Shown piece by piece: positions 13,053-20,033 of a stretch of DNA of 20,033 nucleotides. Source of the stretch: an uncultured Paracoccaceae bacterium (GTDB taxonomy: Bacteria > Pseudomonadota > Alphaproteobacteria > Rhodobacterales > Rhodobacteraceae); assembly GCA_937927675.1 (NCBI GenBank), contig CALBSG010000079.1, positions 1 to 20,033 of the forward strand, given 5' to 3'. Both the position numbers and the translations under genes were made by a program. The number at the start of each line of letters is the position of its first letter. The first letter of the stretch is position 1. The notes beneath the pieces are model-generated. The model made no database searches. It had not been told where the DNA came from and saw only the letters and a list, made by a program, of their open reading frames with translations.

Positions 13053-16000
13053 ATGGCAACCATCCTTTTGTCGGCCGCAGGTGCGGCCATCGGCTCGGGC
13101 TTTGGCGGCACGGTTCTTGGTCTGTCCGGTGCCGTGATCGGGCGTGCGGTTGGAGCGACCTTGGGGCGCGCCATTGACCAAAAAATCCTTGGGGGTGGGT
13201 CGGAGGCGGTCGAGGTCGGCAAGGTCGAGCGGTTTCGCCTGACTGGCGCCAGCGAGGGCACACCGGTGACGCGCGCCTGGGGCAGGGTGCGGCTTGCCGG
13301 TCAGGTGATCTGGGCGACACGGTTCAAGGAAACTGTCACGGAAAGCGGCGGGGGCGGCAAGGGCGGTGGCACACCCAAAACCACGGAATTCAGCTACTCG
13401 GTCAGTTTGGCGATTGCGCTGTGCGAGGGCGAAATTCGCCGGGTGGGCCGGGTTTGGGCGGACGGCAATGAGATTTCCACCAACACCTTGAACATGCGGA
13501 TCTACAAGGGCACCGAAACCCAATTGCCCGATCCGAAGATTTCCGCGGTGGAGGGGGCGGGCAAAGCCCCGGCCTATCGCGGCATTGCCTATGTGGTGTT
13601 CGAGGATCTGGAGCTTGCGGCCTATGGCAACCGCGTGCCGCAATTCACCTTTGAAGTGGTGCGGGCGGCGGATCCGGCCGCCGTTCCGGTGATAGAGGAT
13701 CTGGCGGCGACCATTCCCGGTGTGTGCATGATCCCTGGTACGGGGGAATATGCGCTGGCCACCACCCCGGTGCATTACGAAATCGCCCCGGGCGTCAACC
13801 GTTCGGCCAATGTGAACATGCCGACCGACCAGACTGACTTTGCGCTGTCGCTTGAACAGTTGCGCGACGAGATGCCGGGGGTGGGGGCCACGTCGTTGGT
13901 CGTGTCATGGTTCGGTGATGACCTGCGGTGCGGGACATGTACCATTCGCCCCAAGGTGGAGCAAAAGACCATGGAAGGGGTGGCCATGCCTTGGCGGTCG
14001 GGCGGGATCACCCGTACCGCCGCCGAGATGGTGCCGCAGGTGAACGGGCGGTCGATTTATGGCGGCACGCCGACCGATCAGGCCGTGATCGAGGCCATTC
14101 AGGCGTTGAAAGCAGCGGGCAAGGATGTGACCTTTTATCCGTTCATCCTGATGGATCAGACGGCCGACAATGGGATTTATGACCCTTGGACCGGTGCTGC
14201 CGACCAGCCCAAATTGCCTTGGCGCGGGCGGATCACCACCTCGATCGCGCCGGGGCAGCCCGGCACACCCGACCGCACTGCCGCCGCAACAGCGGAAGTG
14301 GAGGTGTTCTTCGGCACTGCTAGTCCCGCGCATTTCTCACGTTCGGGCACCACGATCAGTTATTCTGGCCCCAACGAATGGAGCTATCGGCGTTTTATTC
14401 TTCACAACGCGCATCTGTGCGCCGCTGCTGGCGGGGTGGAGGCCTTTTGCATCGGATCCGAGATGCGGGGGCTGACCCAGATCCGTGGCGCGGGCGATAA
14501 TTTTCCAGCGGTCGCGAAACTGATTGCCTTGGCCGCCGACGTTCGCGCCATTCTGGGGCTGCAATGCAAGCTGACCTATGCTGCGGATTGGTCAGAATAT
14601 TTCGGCTATCACGCCAATTCCAATGTCTATTTCCATCTGGATCCCTTGTGGTCGAACAGCAATATCGACTTCATTGGGATCGACAATTACATGCCGCTTT
14701 CGGATTGGCGCGAAGGCGAAACCCATGCCGACAGCGCGTGGACGGCCATCCATAATCCGGCCTATTTGCAACAAAACATAGCGGGCGGCGAAGGGTTTGA
14801 CTGGTATTACGCCAGTGCGGCGGATCAGGCGACACAGACCCGCACCCCGATCACCGATGGCGCGCATGGTGAGCCGTGGGTCTATCGGTACAAAGATCTG
14901 CGCAATTGGTGGAGTTGCCAACATCATCCGCGCATCAATGGGGTGCGGCAAGCGGTTCCAACGGCTTGGGTGCCGCAGTCAAAGCCGATCCGCTTTACCG
15001 AATATGGATGTGCGGCCATCGACAAGGGCACCAATCAGCCCAACAAGTTCCTTGACCCGAAATCATCGGAATCAGCCTTGCCCCATTATTCGACCGGGCA
15101 GCGGGACGATCTGGTGCAGATGGCCTATTACACGGCGATGGCGCGGTTTTGGCGGGACCCGGCAAACAACCCGACATCGCTTTTCTACCCGGGACCGATG
15201 CTTGATTTTGACCATTCGTTGGCTTGGGCTTGGGATGCGCGGCCCTTTCCGGTCTTTCCGGTCAATCAACCGCTGTGGGATGATGGCGCCAATTTTGAAA
15301 CCGGCCATTGGCTGAACGGCCGATCGGCCAACCAATCCTTGGCGGCCGTGATTTCCGAGCTGTGCGAGAAATCCGGCCTGCCCGATGTGGATACCGATCA
15401 GGCGCTGGGGGTGGTCAGGGGCTATGGCCTGACGGATGTGACCTCGGCGCGCGCCGTGCTGCAACCTTTGATGCAGGCAAATGCGGTTGACGCGGTGGAG
15501 CGTGAGGGCGTCTTGGGCTTTGTGCCGCGTTCGGGGCTTTCGGCGATTGCGCTGGATCGGCAGGGCTTTGCCGAAGGCGAGGGTGCCGAGGTTGCCGAGC
15601 TTGGCCGGATGGGCGAGGCCGAAATGCAGGACCACCTGCGGCTGATTTATCTTGAGGCCGAAAGTGATTTTGCGGTTCGGGCCGTGGCGGCAAGCCTGCC
15701 GGATGCGACTGGCGAGGTGGTCGCGCAAACCGATTTGCCGCTGGCTCTGACGAATGGCGAGGCTGCCGCGATGGCAGAGCGCTGGTTGGTCGAGGCGCGA
15801 CTGGCCCGCGATACGCTGCGGTTCAGCCTGCCACCCTCGCGCCGTGACATCGGGGCAGGGTCGGTGATGGAACTGGATGGCAAACGATATCGGGTTGATC
15901 GGTGCGAACTGACCAGCGCGCAGGCATTGGAGGCGGTACGTATTGATCCGGCCGTCTATCGCGCCCCCCGCATCGACCCCGAGGCCACGGCGTGGAAGCC

Positions 16001-16946
16001 GTATCAGCCACCGACACCGCCCTTTGCTGTGTTTCTGGACCTGCCGCTGCTGACCGGGGCTGAAAAGCCGCATGTGCCGCATCTTGCCATCGCCGCGCAA
16101 CCTTGGCCGGGACGCATGGCGATCTGGTCTTCGGCGACGCAGGCTGGCTTTAGCGTCAATACCTTGCTTGAAAGGCCTGCGTTCATTGGCGTCACCGAAA
16201 CAGCACTGGGCCGCGGTCCTTCCGCCAGATGGGAGCACGGCCCGGCTCTTCGTGTGCGGATGGGCAGTGGCAACCTGACCTCGGCCGAAGAACTGGCCGT
16301 GCTGGCAGGGGCGAATGTCTTGGCGATTGGCGATGGCAGCCCGGACAACTGGGAGATTGTTCAATTTCGCGATGCCGCTTTGGTCGCTCCGGCGACCTTT
16401 GAGATCAGACACCGATTGCGCGGCCAGCTTGGGACGGATGGGGTGATGCCAGAGAGTTGGGCCGCAGGCAGTCTTGTCGTGGTCTTGGACAGCGCCTTGA
16501 AACAGATCAACCTGCCGCAATCGGCCCGCGGTTTGACGCGGAACTACCGGATCGGCGATGCTGCGCGCAGTTATGACGCGCCCGGGGTGGTGGCGCGAAG
16601 CGAGGCCTTCAACGGCATAGGGTTGCGGCCCTATTCGGTGTGCCATCTGCGCAAGATCGGTGCCGCAGGCAGTGATGTGGCGATCAACTGGATCCGCCGA
16701 ACGCGCATTGATGGTGACAGTTGGCAATCGCCCGAGGTGCCCTTGGGCGAGGAGGCGGAACGCTACCGCTTGCGCATCCGCAATGGTGCCGCATTGGTGC
16801 GAGAGGTGCAAACCAGCACGCCGACATGGACCTATACCGCCGCCATGCAAGGCGTGGATGGCGCTAGTCCTGCGACGATGATCGAAGTGGCGCAGCTATC
16901 GAGCAGTTTTGGCGCTGGCCCCGCGGTCGGGCTGGCCTTGGGCTAA
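13053..16946 (+). CDS. GTA baseplate megatron / host-contact protein (g15; TIM-barrel and phage-tail domains)
   Basis: The 1297-residue protein is the largest of the cluster and forms the tail tip that contacts and opens the recipient envelope. It begins with a Gly/Ala-rich hydrophobic segment (about 5-45, LSAAGAAIGSGFGGTVLGLSG) that could act as membrane-piercing or pore-forming sequence. A tail domain follows. Then comes the GTA TIM-barrel region (about 420-735; EWSYRRFILHNAHLC, AFCIGSEMRGLTQIRG, DFIGIDNYMPLSDWREG, RFTEYGCAAIDKGTNQPNKF, LAWAWDARPFPVFP). A phage-tail_3-like domain covers about 760-930 (SELCEKSGLPDVDT...LGFVPRSG), and a C-terminal domain ends the protein. The barrel resembles glycoside hydrolases, with Asp544 and Glu650 as possible acidic residues; activity is unproven. 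There is no frameshift over 3.9 kb. Confidence 0.94.
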   Translation: MATILLSAAGAAIGSGFGGTVLGLSGAVIGRAVGATLGRAIDQKILGGGSEAVEVGKVERFRLTGASEGTPVTRAWGRVRLAGQVIWATRFKETVTESGGGGKGGGTPKTTEFSYSVSLAIALCEGEIRRVGRVWADGNEISTNTLNMRIYKGTETQLPDPKISAVEGAGKAPAYRGIAYVVFEDLELAAYGNRVPQFTFEVVRAADPAAVPVIEDLAATIPGVCMIPGTGEYALATTPVHYEIAPGVNRSANVNMPTDQTDFALSLEQLRDEMPGVGATSLVVSWFGDDLRCGTCTIRPKVEQKTMEGVAMPWRSGGITRTAAEMVPQVNGRSIYGGTPTDQAVIEAIQALKAAGKDVTFYPFILMDQTADNGIYDPWTGAADQPKLPWRGRITTSIAPGQPGTPDRTAAATAEVEVFFGTASPAHFSRSGTTISYSGPNEWSYRRFILHNAHLCAAAGGVEAFCIGSEMRGLTQIRGAGDNFPAVAKLIALAADVRAILGLQCKLTYAADWSEYFGYHANSNVYFHLDPLWSNSNIDFIGIDNYMPLSDWREGETHADSAWTAIHNPAYLQQNIAGGEGFDWYYASAADQATQTRTPITDGAHGEPWVYRYKDLRNWWSCQHHPRINGVRQAVPTAWVPQSKPIRFTEYGCAAIDKGTNQPNKFLDPKSSESALPHYSTGQRDDLVQMAYYTAMARFWRDPANNPTSLFYPGPMLDFDHSLAWAWDARPFPVFPVNQPLWDDGANFETGHWLNGRSANQSLAAVISELCEKSGLPDVDTDQALGVVRGYGLTDVTSARAVLQPLMQANAVDAVEREGVLGFVPRSGLSAIALDRQGFAEGEGAEVAELGRMGEAEMQDHLRLIYLEAESDFAVRAVAASLPDATGEVVAQTDLPLALTNGEAAAMAERWLVEARLARDTLRFSLPPSRRDIGAGSVMELDGKRYRVDRCELTSAQALEAVRIDPAVYRAPRIDPEATAWKPYQPPTPPFAVFLDLPLLTGAEKPHVPHLAIAAQPWPGRMAIWSSATQAGFSVNTLLERPAFIGVTETALGRGPSARWEHGPALRVRMGSGNLTSAEELAVLAGANVLAIGDGSPDNWEIVQFRDAALVAPATFEIRHRLRGQLGTDGVMPESWAAGSLVVVLDSALKQINLPQSARGLTRNYRIGDAARSYDAPGVVARSEAFNGIGLRPYSVCHLRKIGAAGSDVAINWIRRTRIDGDSWQSPEVPLGEEAERYRLRIRNGAALVREVQTSTPTWTYTAAMQGVDGASPATMIEVAQLSSSFGAGPAVGLALG

Positions 16947-16950
16947 CCTG

Positions 16951-17265
16951 ATGCGGCGCTGCATGCTGGATGATCTCGTGGCCGGGGCAGGACGGCTTGC
17001 CCTGGAACCTCCCGCCCTGCGGCTGGACCTTGCCGAACGTCTGTTGGCCGAGGCGCATGCCGCGCATCATTACATGCGCCGGTTTGGTCGCCCGCATCCC
17101 CGGTGGGGCAACGGTAGTCTTATGACGCGGGCCTTGGCCGACGGTGCGCGGGGTCTGCCGTTGTGCTATGCGTCCCTTGCGGTGATGGCCGTCGCTGTCA
17201 CGCGCTTTCGTGCCGTAAATCTGGCGCGGAGGCATGGTCTGTTTCTTCTGCGCGACCTATGTTAG
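16951..17265 (+). CDS. Conserved small Rhodobacterales protein downstream of g15 (DUF7742-like)
   Basis: The ATG at 16951, 4 bp after the g15 stop, gives 104 residues. The pattern DLAERLLAEAHAAHHYMRRFGRPHPRWGNGSLMTRALADG resembles a small conserved protein that I recall lying next to GTA clusters in Rhodobacteraceae (DUF7742-like; family name from memory). It is helical, with no signal peptide or membrane segment. No function is known. A longer in-frame reading from 16909 overlaps g15 and is not favoured. It may be cotranscribed with the GTA genes. Its stop (17263-17265) overlaps a possible upstream start of cysE at 17259. Confidence 0.72.
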   Translation: MRRCMLDDLVAGAGRLALEPPALRLDLAERLLAEAHAAHHYMRRFGRPHPRWGNGSLMTRALADGARGLPLCYASLAVMAVAVTRFRAVNLARRHGLFLLRDLC

Positions 17266-17282
17266 CATTGAGTGAAACAGAT

Positions 17283-18110
17283 ATGCGTGAGACGGCTATG
17301 GCGGAAACCAAGGCAAAACTGACATCGGTCGATCCGGTCTGGTCGCGGGTCCGCGAGGAGGCCTTTGAAATGGTCACGGCCGAGCCTTTGCTCGGCGGGT
17401 TGGTCCATTCCAGCCTCTTGCACCATCCCACCTTGGAACGCGCGCTGGCGTATCGCTTTTCGCTGAAACTTGCCTCGGGCGAGATGAGCGAACAGATCCT
17501 TCGCGAGATCGCCGATGAGGCCTATGCTGCGGATGCCGAACTGGGCCAAGCGGCGCGTGCAGATATCATGGCGGTTTATGACCGCGATCCGGCCTGCCAC
17601 CGCTTCATCCAGCCCTTGTTGTTCTTCAAGGGCTTTCAGGCGGTTCAGGCCTATCGCATCGGCCATTGGCTTTGGCAGCAGGGCCGGCGTGACATGGCCT
17701 ATTTCGTGCAGATGCGGGTCAGCGAAGTTTTCGGCGCGGATATTCATCCTGCCGCCCGTATCGGGCGTGGCATCATGATCGACCACGCGCATTCCATCGT
17801 CATCGGCGAGACGGCGGTGGTCGGTGATAACGTGTCCATGTTGCATTCGGTGACGCTGGGCGGCACGGGCAAAGAGGATGGTGACCGCCATCCGAAGATC
17901 GGCAATGGCGTGCTGATCGGCGCCGGGGCCAAGGTTTTGGGCAATATTCACATCGGTGCCAACAGCCGGATCGCTGCGGGCTCTGTGGTGTTGATCGACG
18001 TGCCCGCCTGCAAGACCGTGGCAGGGGTTCCGGCGCGGATCGTGGGGGATGCGGGTTGCGACCAGCCGGCAGTGACCATGGATCAGCGTCTGAAAGACTG
18101 CGACTGCTGA
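17283..18110 (+). CDS. cysE: Serine O-acetyltransferase (CysE)
   Basis: CysE transfers acetyl from acetyl-CoA to L-serine, giving O-acetylserine, the first committed step of cysteine synthesis. The product is 275 residues from ATG 17283, or 270 from ATG 17298, which fits common homologue starts (AETKAKLTSVDPVW). The N-terminal helical SATase domain covers about 15-145 (FFKGFQAVQAYRIGHWLW). The left-handed beta-helix of hexapeptide repeats follows (VLIGAGAKVLGNIHIGANSRIAAGSVVL). Residues matching the E. coli active site are Asp153 (DIHPAA), His168 (IDHAH) and His203 (DRHPKI). No clear promoter or terminator separates it from g15 and the small gene before it. A strong terminator lies 20 bp after the stop. 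cysE next to GTA is a conserved Rhodobacterales neighbourhood, as I recall. Confidence 0.95.
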   Translation: MRETAMAETKAKLTSVDPVWSRVREEAFEMVTAEPLLGGLVHSSLLHHPTLERALAYRFSLKLASGEMSEQILREIADEAYAADAELGQAARADIMAVYDRDPACHRFIQPLLFFKGFQAVQAYRIGHWLWQQGRRDMAYFVQMRVSEVFGADIHPAARIGRGIMIDHAHSIVIGETAVVGDNVSMLHSVTLGGTGKEDGDRHPKIGNGVLIGAGAKVLGNIHIGANSRIAAGSVVLIDVPACKTVAGVPARIVGDAGCDQPAVTMDQRLKDCDC

Positions 18111-18130
18111 AGCCTAAGATTTTGAATTGA

Positions 18131-18163
18131 AAAGGCCCCGAGGTTTCCCTCGGGGCCTTTTTT
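18131..18163. terminator. Bidirectional intrinsic terminator between cysE and pdhC
   Basis: A 10-bp perfect stem, ggccccgagg (18134-18143) with cctcggggcc (18148-18157) and loop TTTC, is extended by AAA/TTT pairs. It is followed on the + strand by six T (18158-18163). It lies between convergent genes and should end the cysE (and possibly GTA) transcript on the + strand. It should act, more weakly, on the pdh transcript from the other side. Confidence 0.9.
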
Positions 18164-18174
18164 CATATCTGGCC

Positions 18175-19470
18175 TCAGGCCAACATCGAGATCGGGTTTT
18201 CCAGACTTTCGACCACGACCTTCAGGAACTCTGCCCCCAAGGCCCCGTCGATCACCCGGTGATCGACCGAAAGCGTCATCGACATCACCGTCGCCACGCC
18301 CAAAGACCCATCCGCCAGAACCACAGGTTTTTTCACCCCTGCGCCCACGGCCAGAATGGCCCCGTGCGGCGGGTTGATGACGGCGTCGAAATTCTCGATC
18401 CCCATCATGCCAAGGTTCGAGATGGCAAAGCTGCCGCCCTGATATTCATGCGGGGCAAGCTTTTTGGTCTTTGCCCGCGTCGCCAGATCCTTCATCTCAG
18501 CCGAAAGCGCCGACATGGTCTTCTTGTCGGCATCACGCAGAACCGGGGTGAAGAGGCCGCCCTCAACTGCCACAGCCACCGCCACATCCGACGGTTTCAG
18601 CTTCAAGATCCGGTCGCCAGCCCAGACGGCATTGGCATCGGGCACCGCTTGCAGCGCAATCGCGCAAGCCTTGATGATGAAGTCATTCACCGACAGCTTT
18701 ACGCCGCGCGCTTCCAGCCCTTTGTTCAGCTGCTCGCGGAAGGCCATCAACGCATCCAAGCGCACCTCGCGGCGCAGATAGAAATGCGGGATGGTCTGCT
18801 TGGCCTCTGTCAACCGTGCCGCGATGGTGCGGCGCATGCCGTCCAGCGGCATTTCCACAAATTCGCGGTCGGCATACATCTTCAGCACGGTTTCAGCGGC
18901 CATGCCGGTGGGCATCGCGGCCTTGGCCGCAGCCGGGGCGGCCGCTGCCGTTACGGGGGCTGCAGCGGCGACGGCCACCACGGAACCCGCGCCTTCAACA
19001 TCCGCACGCACGATCCGGCCATGCGGGCCAGACCCTTGCACTTTGGTCAGGTCCAGACCTTTTTCCTTGGCAAGACGACGCGCCAAGGGCGAGGCAAAGA
19101 CCCGCGCACCGGTGGCAACCGGGGCTGCCGCGGCCGCCGCCGTTACCGGGGCCGCCGCCGCGGGGGGCGCTGCAACGGGGGCAGGGGCCACAGCCGGGGC
19201 CGCCTTGGGGGCGTCCGACAGGGTTTCCCCATCTTCGATCAACACAGCAATAGGCGCGTTGACTTTCACGCCCGCCGTGCCCTCGGCGACAAGGATCTTG
19301 CCAACGGTGCCTTCATCGACCGCCTCAAACTCCATCGTCGCCTTGTCGGTCTCGATCTCGGCGAGCACTTGGCCCGCCTTGACCACATCGCCCTCTTTCA
19401 CCAGCCATTTGGCCAGCGTGCCTTCCTCCATGGTCGGAGACAGCGCAGGCATCAGGATTTCAACAGCCAT
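18175..19470 (-). CDS. pdhC: Dihydrolipoyllysine-residue acetyltransferase, E2 of pyruvate dehydrogenase
   Basis: E2 is the core of the pyruvate dehydrogenase complex and passes acetyl from lipoyl-lysine to CoA. The ATG at 19470 is preceded by gagggagggg, and the protein is 431 residues. The lipoyl domain (about 1-80) has Lys43 in EIETDKATMEF. An Ala/Pro linker (about 86-122) leads to the E1/E3-binding domain (about 124-160, VFASPLARRLAKEKGLDLTK). A second Ala-rich linker (about 165-187) leads to the catalytic domain (about 200-431), with His404 and Asp408 in VDHRVIDGA. A single lipoyl domain is usual for alphaproteobacteria. The 8 extra codons upstream to 19494 are rejected, as they overlap the E1-beta stop. 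It is downstream of pdhB, 11 bp apart, in one operon. Confidence 0.96.
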   Translation of the reverse strand: MAVEILMPALSPTMEEGTLAKWLVKEGDVVKAGQVLAEIETDKATMEFEAVDEGTVGKILVAEGTAGVKVNAPIAVLIEDGETLSDAPKAAPAVAPAPVAAPPAAAAPVTAAAAAAPVATGARVFASPLARRLAKEKGLDLTKVQGSGPHGRIVRADVEGAGSVVAVAAAAPVTAAAAPAAAKAAMPTGMAAETVLKMYADREFVEMPLDGMRRTIAARLTEAKQTIPHFYLRREVRLDALMAFREQLNKGLEARGVKLSVNDFIIKACAIALQAVPDANAVWAGDRILKLKPSDVAVAVAVEGGLFTPVLRDADKKTMSALSAEMKDLATRAKTKKLAPHEYQGGSFAISNLGMMGIENFDAVINPPHGAILAVGAGVKKPVVLADGSLGVATVMSMTLSVDHRVIDGALGAEFLKVVVESLENPISMLA

Positions 19471-19481
19471 GTTCCCCTCCC

Positions 19482-20033
19482 TCAGCGGTAGCAAACGGAT
19501 TTGACAGCGGCGACAACCTCAGCCGTCGTCACCAGTGCGAGCTTTTCAAGGTTCGCAGCATAAGGCATCGGCACGTCCTTGCCGGTGCAGGTCACGACCG
19601 GCGCGTCGAGGTAATCAAACGCCCTTTGCATGATGGTCGAGGCCAAGTGATCGCCAATCGAGCCAACCGGGAAGCCTTCTTCCACCGTCACACAGCGGTT
19701 GGTTTTCTGCACGCTTGCAATCACCGTGTCATAATCAATCGGGCGCAGCGTGCGCAGGTCGATCACCTCGACGTCGATGCCCTCTGCAGCGAGGGTTGCC
19801 GCTGCTTCGAGCGACTTGTGCACCATGATCGAAGTGGCGACCACCGTGACATCGCGCCCTTCGCGCGCCACATGGGCCTTGCCGATCGGGATGCGATAGG
19901 GCTCTTCCGGAACCTCGCCCTTCATCTTGTAGAGCAGCTTGTGCTCGAAGATCATGACGGGGTCGGGATCCTCGAGCGCGGCGAGCAGCATGCCCTTCGC
20001 ATCATGAGGGGTTGCAGGCTGGATCACCTTGAG
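19482..20033 (-). CDS. pdhB: Pyruvate dehydrogenase E1 component, beta subunit (C-terminal part; cut by window edge)
   Basis: The frame runs off the right edge: codons before 20027 remain open, so the GTG there is not a start. The 184 visible residues are the C-terminal half of a 2-oxoacid dehydrogenase E1-beta. The end of the pyrimidine-binding domain is seen first (VIQPATPHDAKGMLLAALEDPDPVM, residues 3-27 of the fragment). The transketolase C-terminal domain follows (DVTVVATSIMVHKSLEAA, IDVEVIDLRTLRPID, NRCVTVEEGFPVGSIG, CTGKDVPMPYAANLEK). With E1-alpha it decarboxylates pyruvate using thiamine diphosphate and reductively acetylates E2. An acetoin dehydrogenase E1-beta is the alternative, but the pdhC neighbour and C-terminus favour PDH. 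Many Rhodobacterales PdhB carry an N-terminal lipoyl domain; that part lies outside the window. Confidence 0.9.
   Translation of the reverse strand, partial: LKVIQPATPHDAKGMLLAALEDPDPVMIFEHKLLYKMKGEVPEEPYRIPIGKAHVAREGRDVTVVATSIMVHKSLEAAATLAAEGIDVEVIDLRTLRPIDYDTVIASVQKTNRCVTVEEGFPVGSIGDHLASTIMQRAFDYLDAPVVTCTGKDVPMPYAANLEKLALVTTAEVVAAVKSVCYR

Noticed and set aside
15072..16850. A 592-codon open frame on the minus strand opposite g15
   Set aside because: Antisense shadow of a recognised protein; composition is Arg/Gln/His-rich and has no recognisable domain.
2933..16946. An active integrated prophage
   Set aside because: No integrase, excision, repressor, replication or att-like repeats; gene set, order and flanks are those of chromosomal RcGTA-type clusters.
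18127..19491. A 454-codon plus-strand frame opposite pdhC
   Set aside because: It begins inside the terminator and mirrors the E2 gene, including its Ala/Pro linker read as Arg/Gly-rich sequence; no domain or ribosome-binding site.
19482..20033. A second contig chimera at the right edge, within E1-beta
   Set aside because: The visible E1-beta is continuous, fits the PDH family to its C-terminus, and sits in the expected pdhB-pdhC order with normal spacing and similar codon use.
1..20033. tRNA or rRNA genes, CRISPR arrays and insertion sequences
   Set aside because: I looked for cloverleaf-like ends, regularly spaced repeats, transposase motifs and terminal inverted repeats and saw none; a covariance-model search could still reveal a small RNA.

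Overview
The window is almost entirely a Rhodobacterales (Rhodobacteraceae/Paracoccaceae-type) alphaproteobacterial chromosome segment. It carries what looks like a complete, intact structural cluster of a Rhodobacter capsulatus-type gene transfer agent (RcGTA): genes g1 to g15, including the small genes g3.5 and g10.1, in canonical order on the + strand at about 2.93-16.95 kb. No integrase, repressor, replication or DNA-metabolism genes and no attachment sites are visible. The flanks are ordinary chromosomal genes. This is the picture of a domesticated, vertically inherited GTA, not an integrated prophage.

Layout. (i) 1 to about 575 is a foreign-looking fragment of a XylR-like LacI/AraC-type regulator. 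It joins in frame, within a stretch encoding MKAAL, to the last ~120 codons of fabF (about 576-950). Codon use changes abruptly at the join, so I read it as a probable assembly chimera. (ii) 954-2114 is mltG, 3 bp after fabF. (iii) 2115-2185 is a repeat-bearing promoter region, followed by a TetR-family regulator (2186-2848). (iv) 2823-2936 is a compact leader: a sigma70-like promoter inside the end of tetR, a possible 25-codon leader ORF, and a strong terminator-type hairpin inside that ORF. The leader ORF stop overlaps the g1 start (ATGA). (v) 2933-13039 holds terminase (g1, g2), portal (g3), g3.5, protease (g4), capsid (g5), connector, stopper and terminator proteins (g6-g8), tail tube (g9), chaperones (g10, g10.1), tape measure (g11), distal tail (g12), hub (g13) and NlpC/P60 peptidase (g14). 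(vi) 13053-16946 is the 1297-residue g15 'megatron'. (vii) 16951-17265 is a small conserved Rhodobacterales protein and 17283-18110 is cysE. A bidirectional terminator at 18131-18163 separates cysE from the converging pdhC and pdhB (pyruvate dehydrogenase E2 and E1-beta, minus strand).

How the genes work together. TerS/TerL would package host DNA through the portal into a protease-matured capsid. The g6-g8 proteins join the head to a short tail made from g9 on the g11 ruler with g10/g10.1 chaperones, and g12-g15 form the baseplate that opens the recipient envelope. Head spikes, the extra tail fibre, lysis genes and the maturation/GafA regulator genes, which are unlinked in R. capsulatus, are not in this window.

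The most interesting unexplained structures are non-coding: the leader/attenuator-like element in front of g1, and a 168-bp g5-g6 spacer made of three nested or adjacent hairpins, one with a 15-bp stem. No intrinsic terminator is seen between g15 and cysE, so cysE may be read from the GTA transcript. All family assignments are from sequence recognition without database searches.
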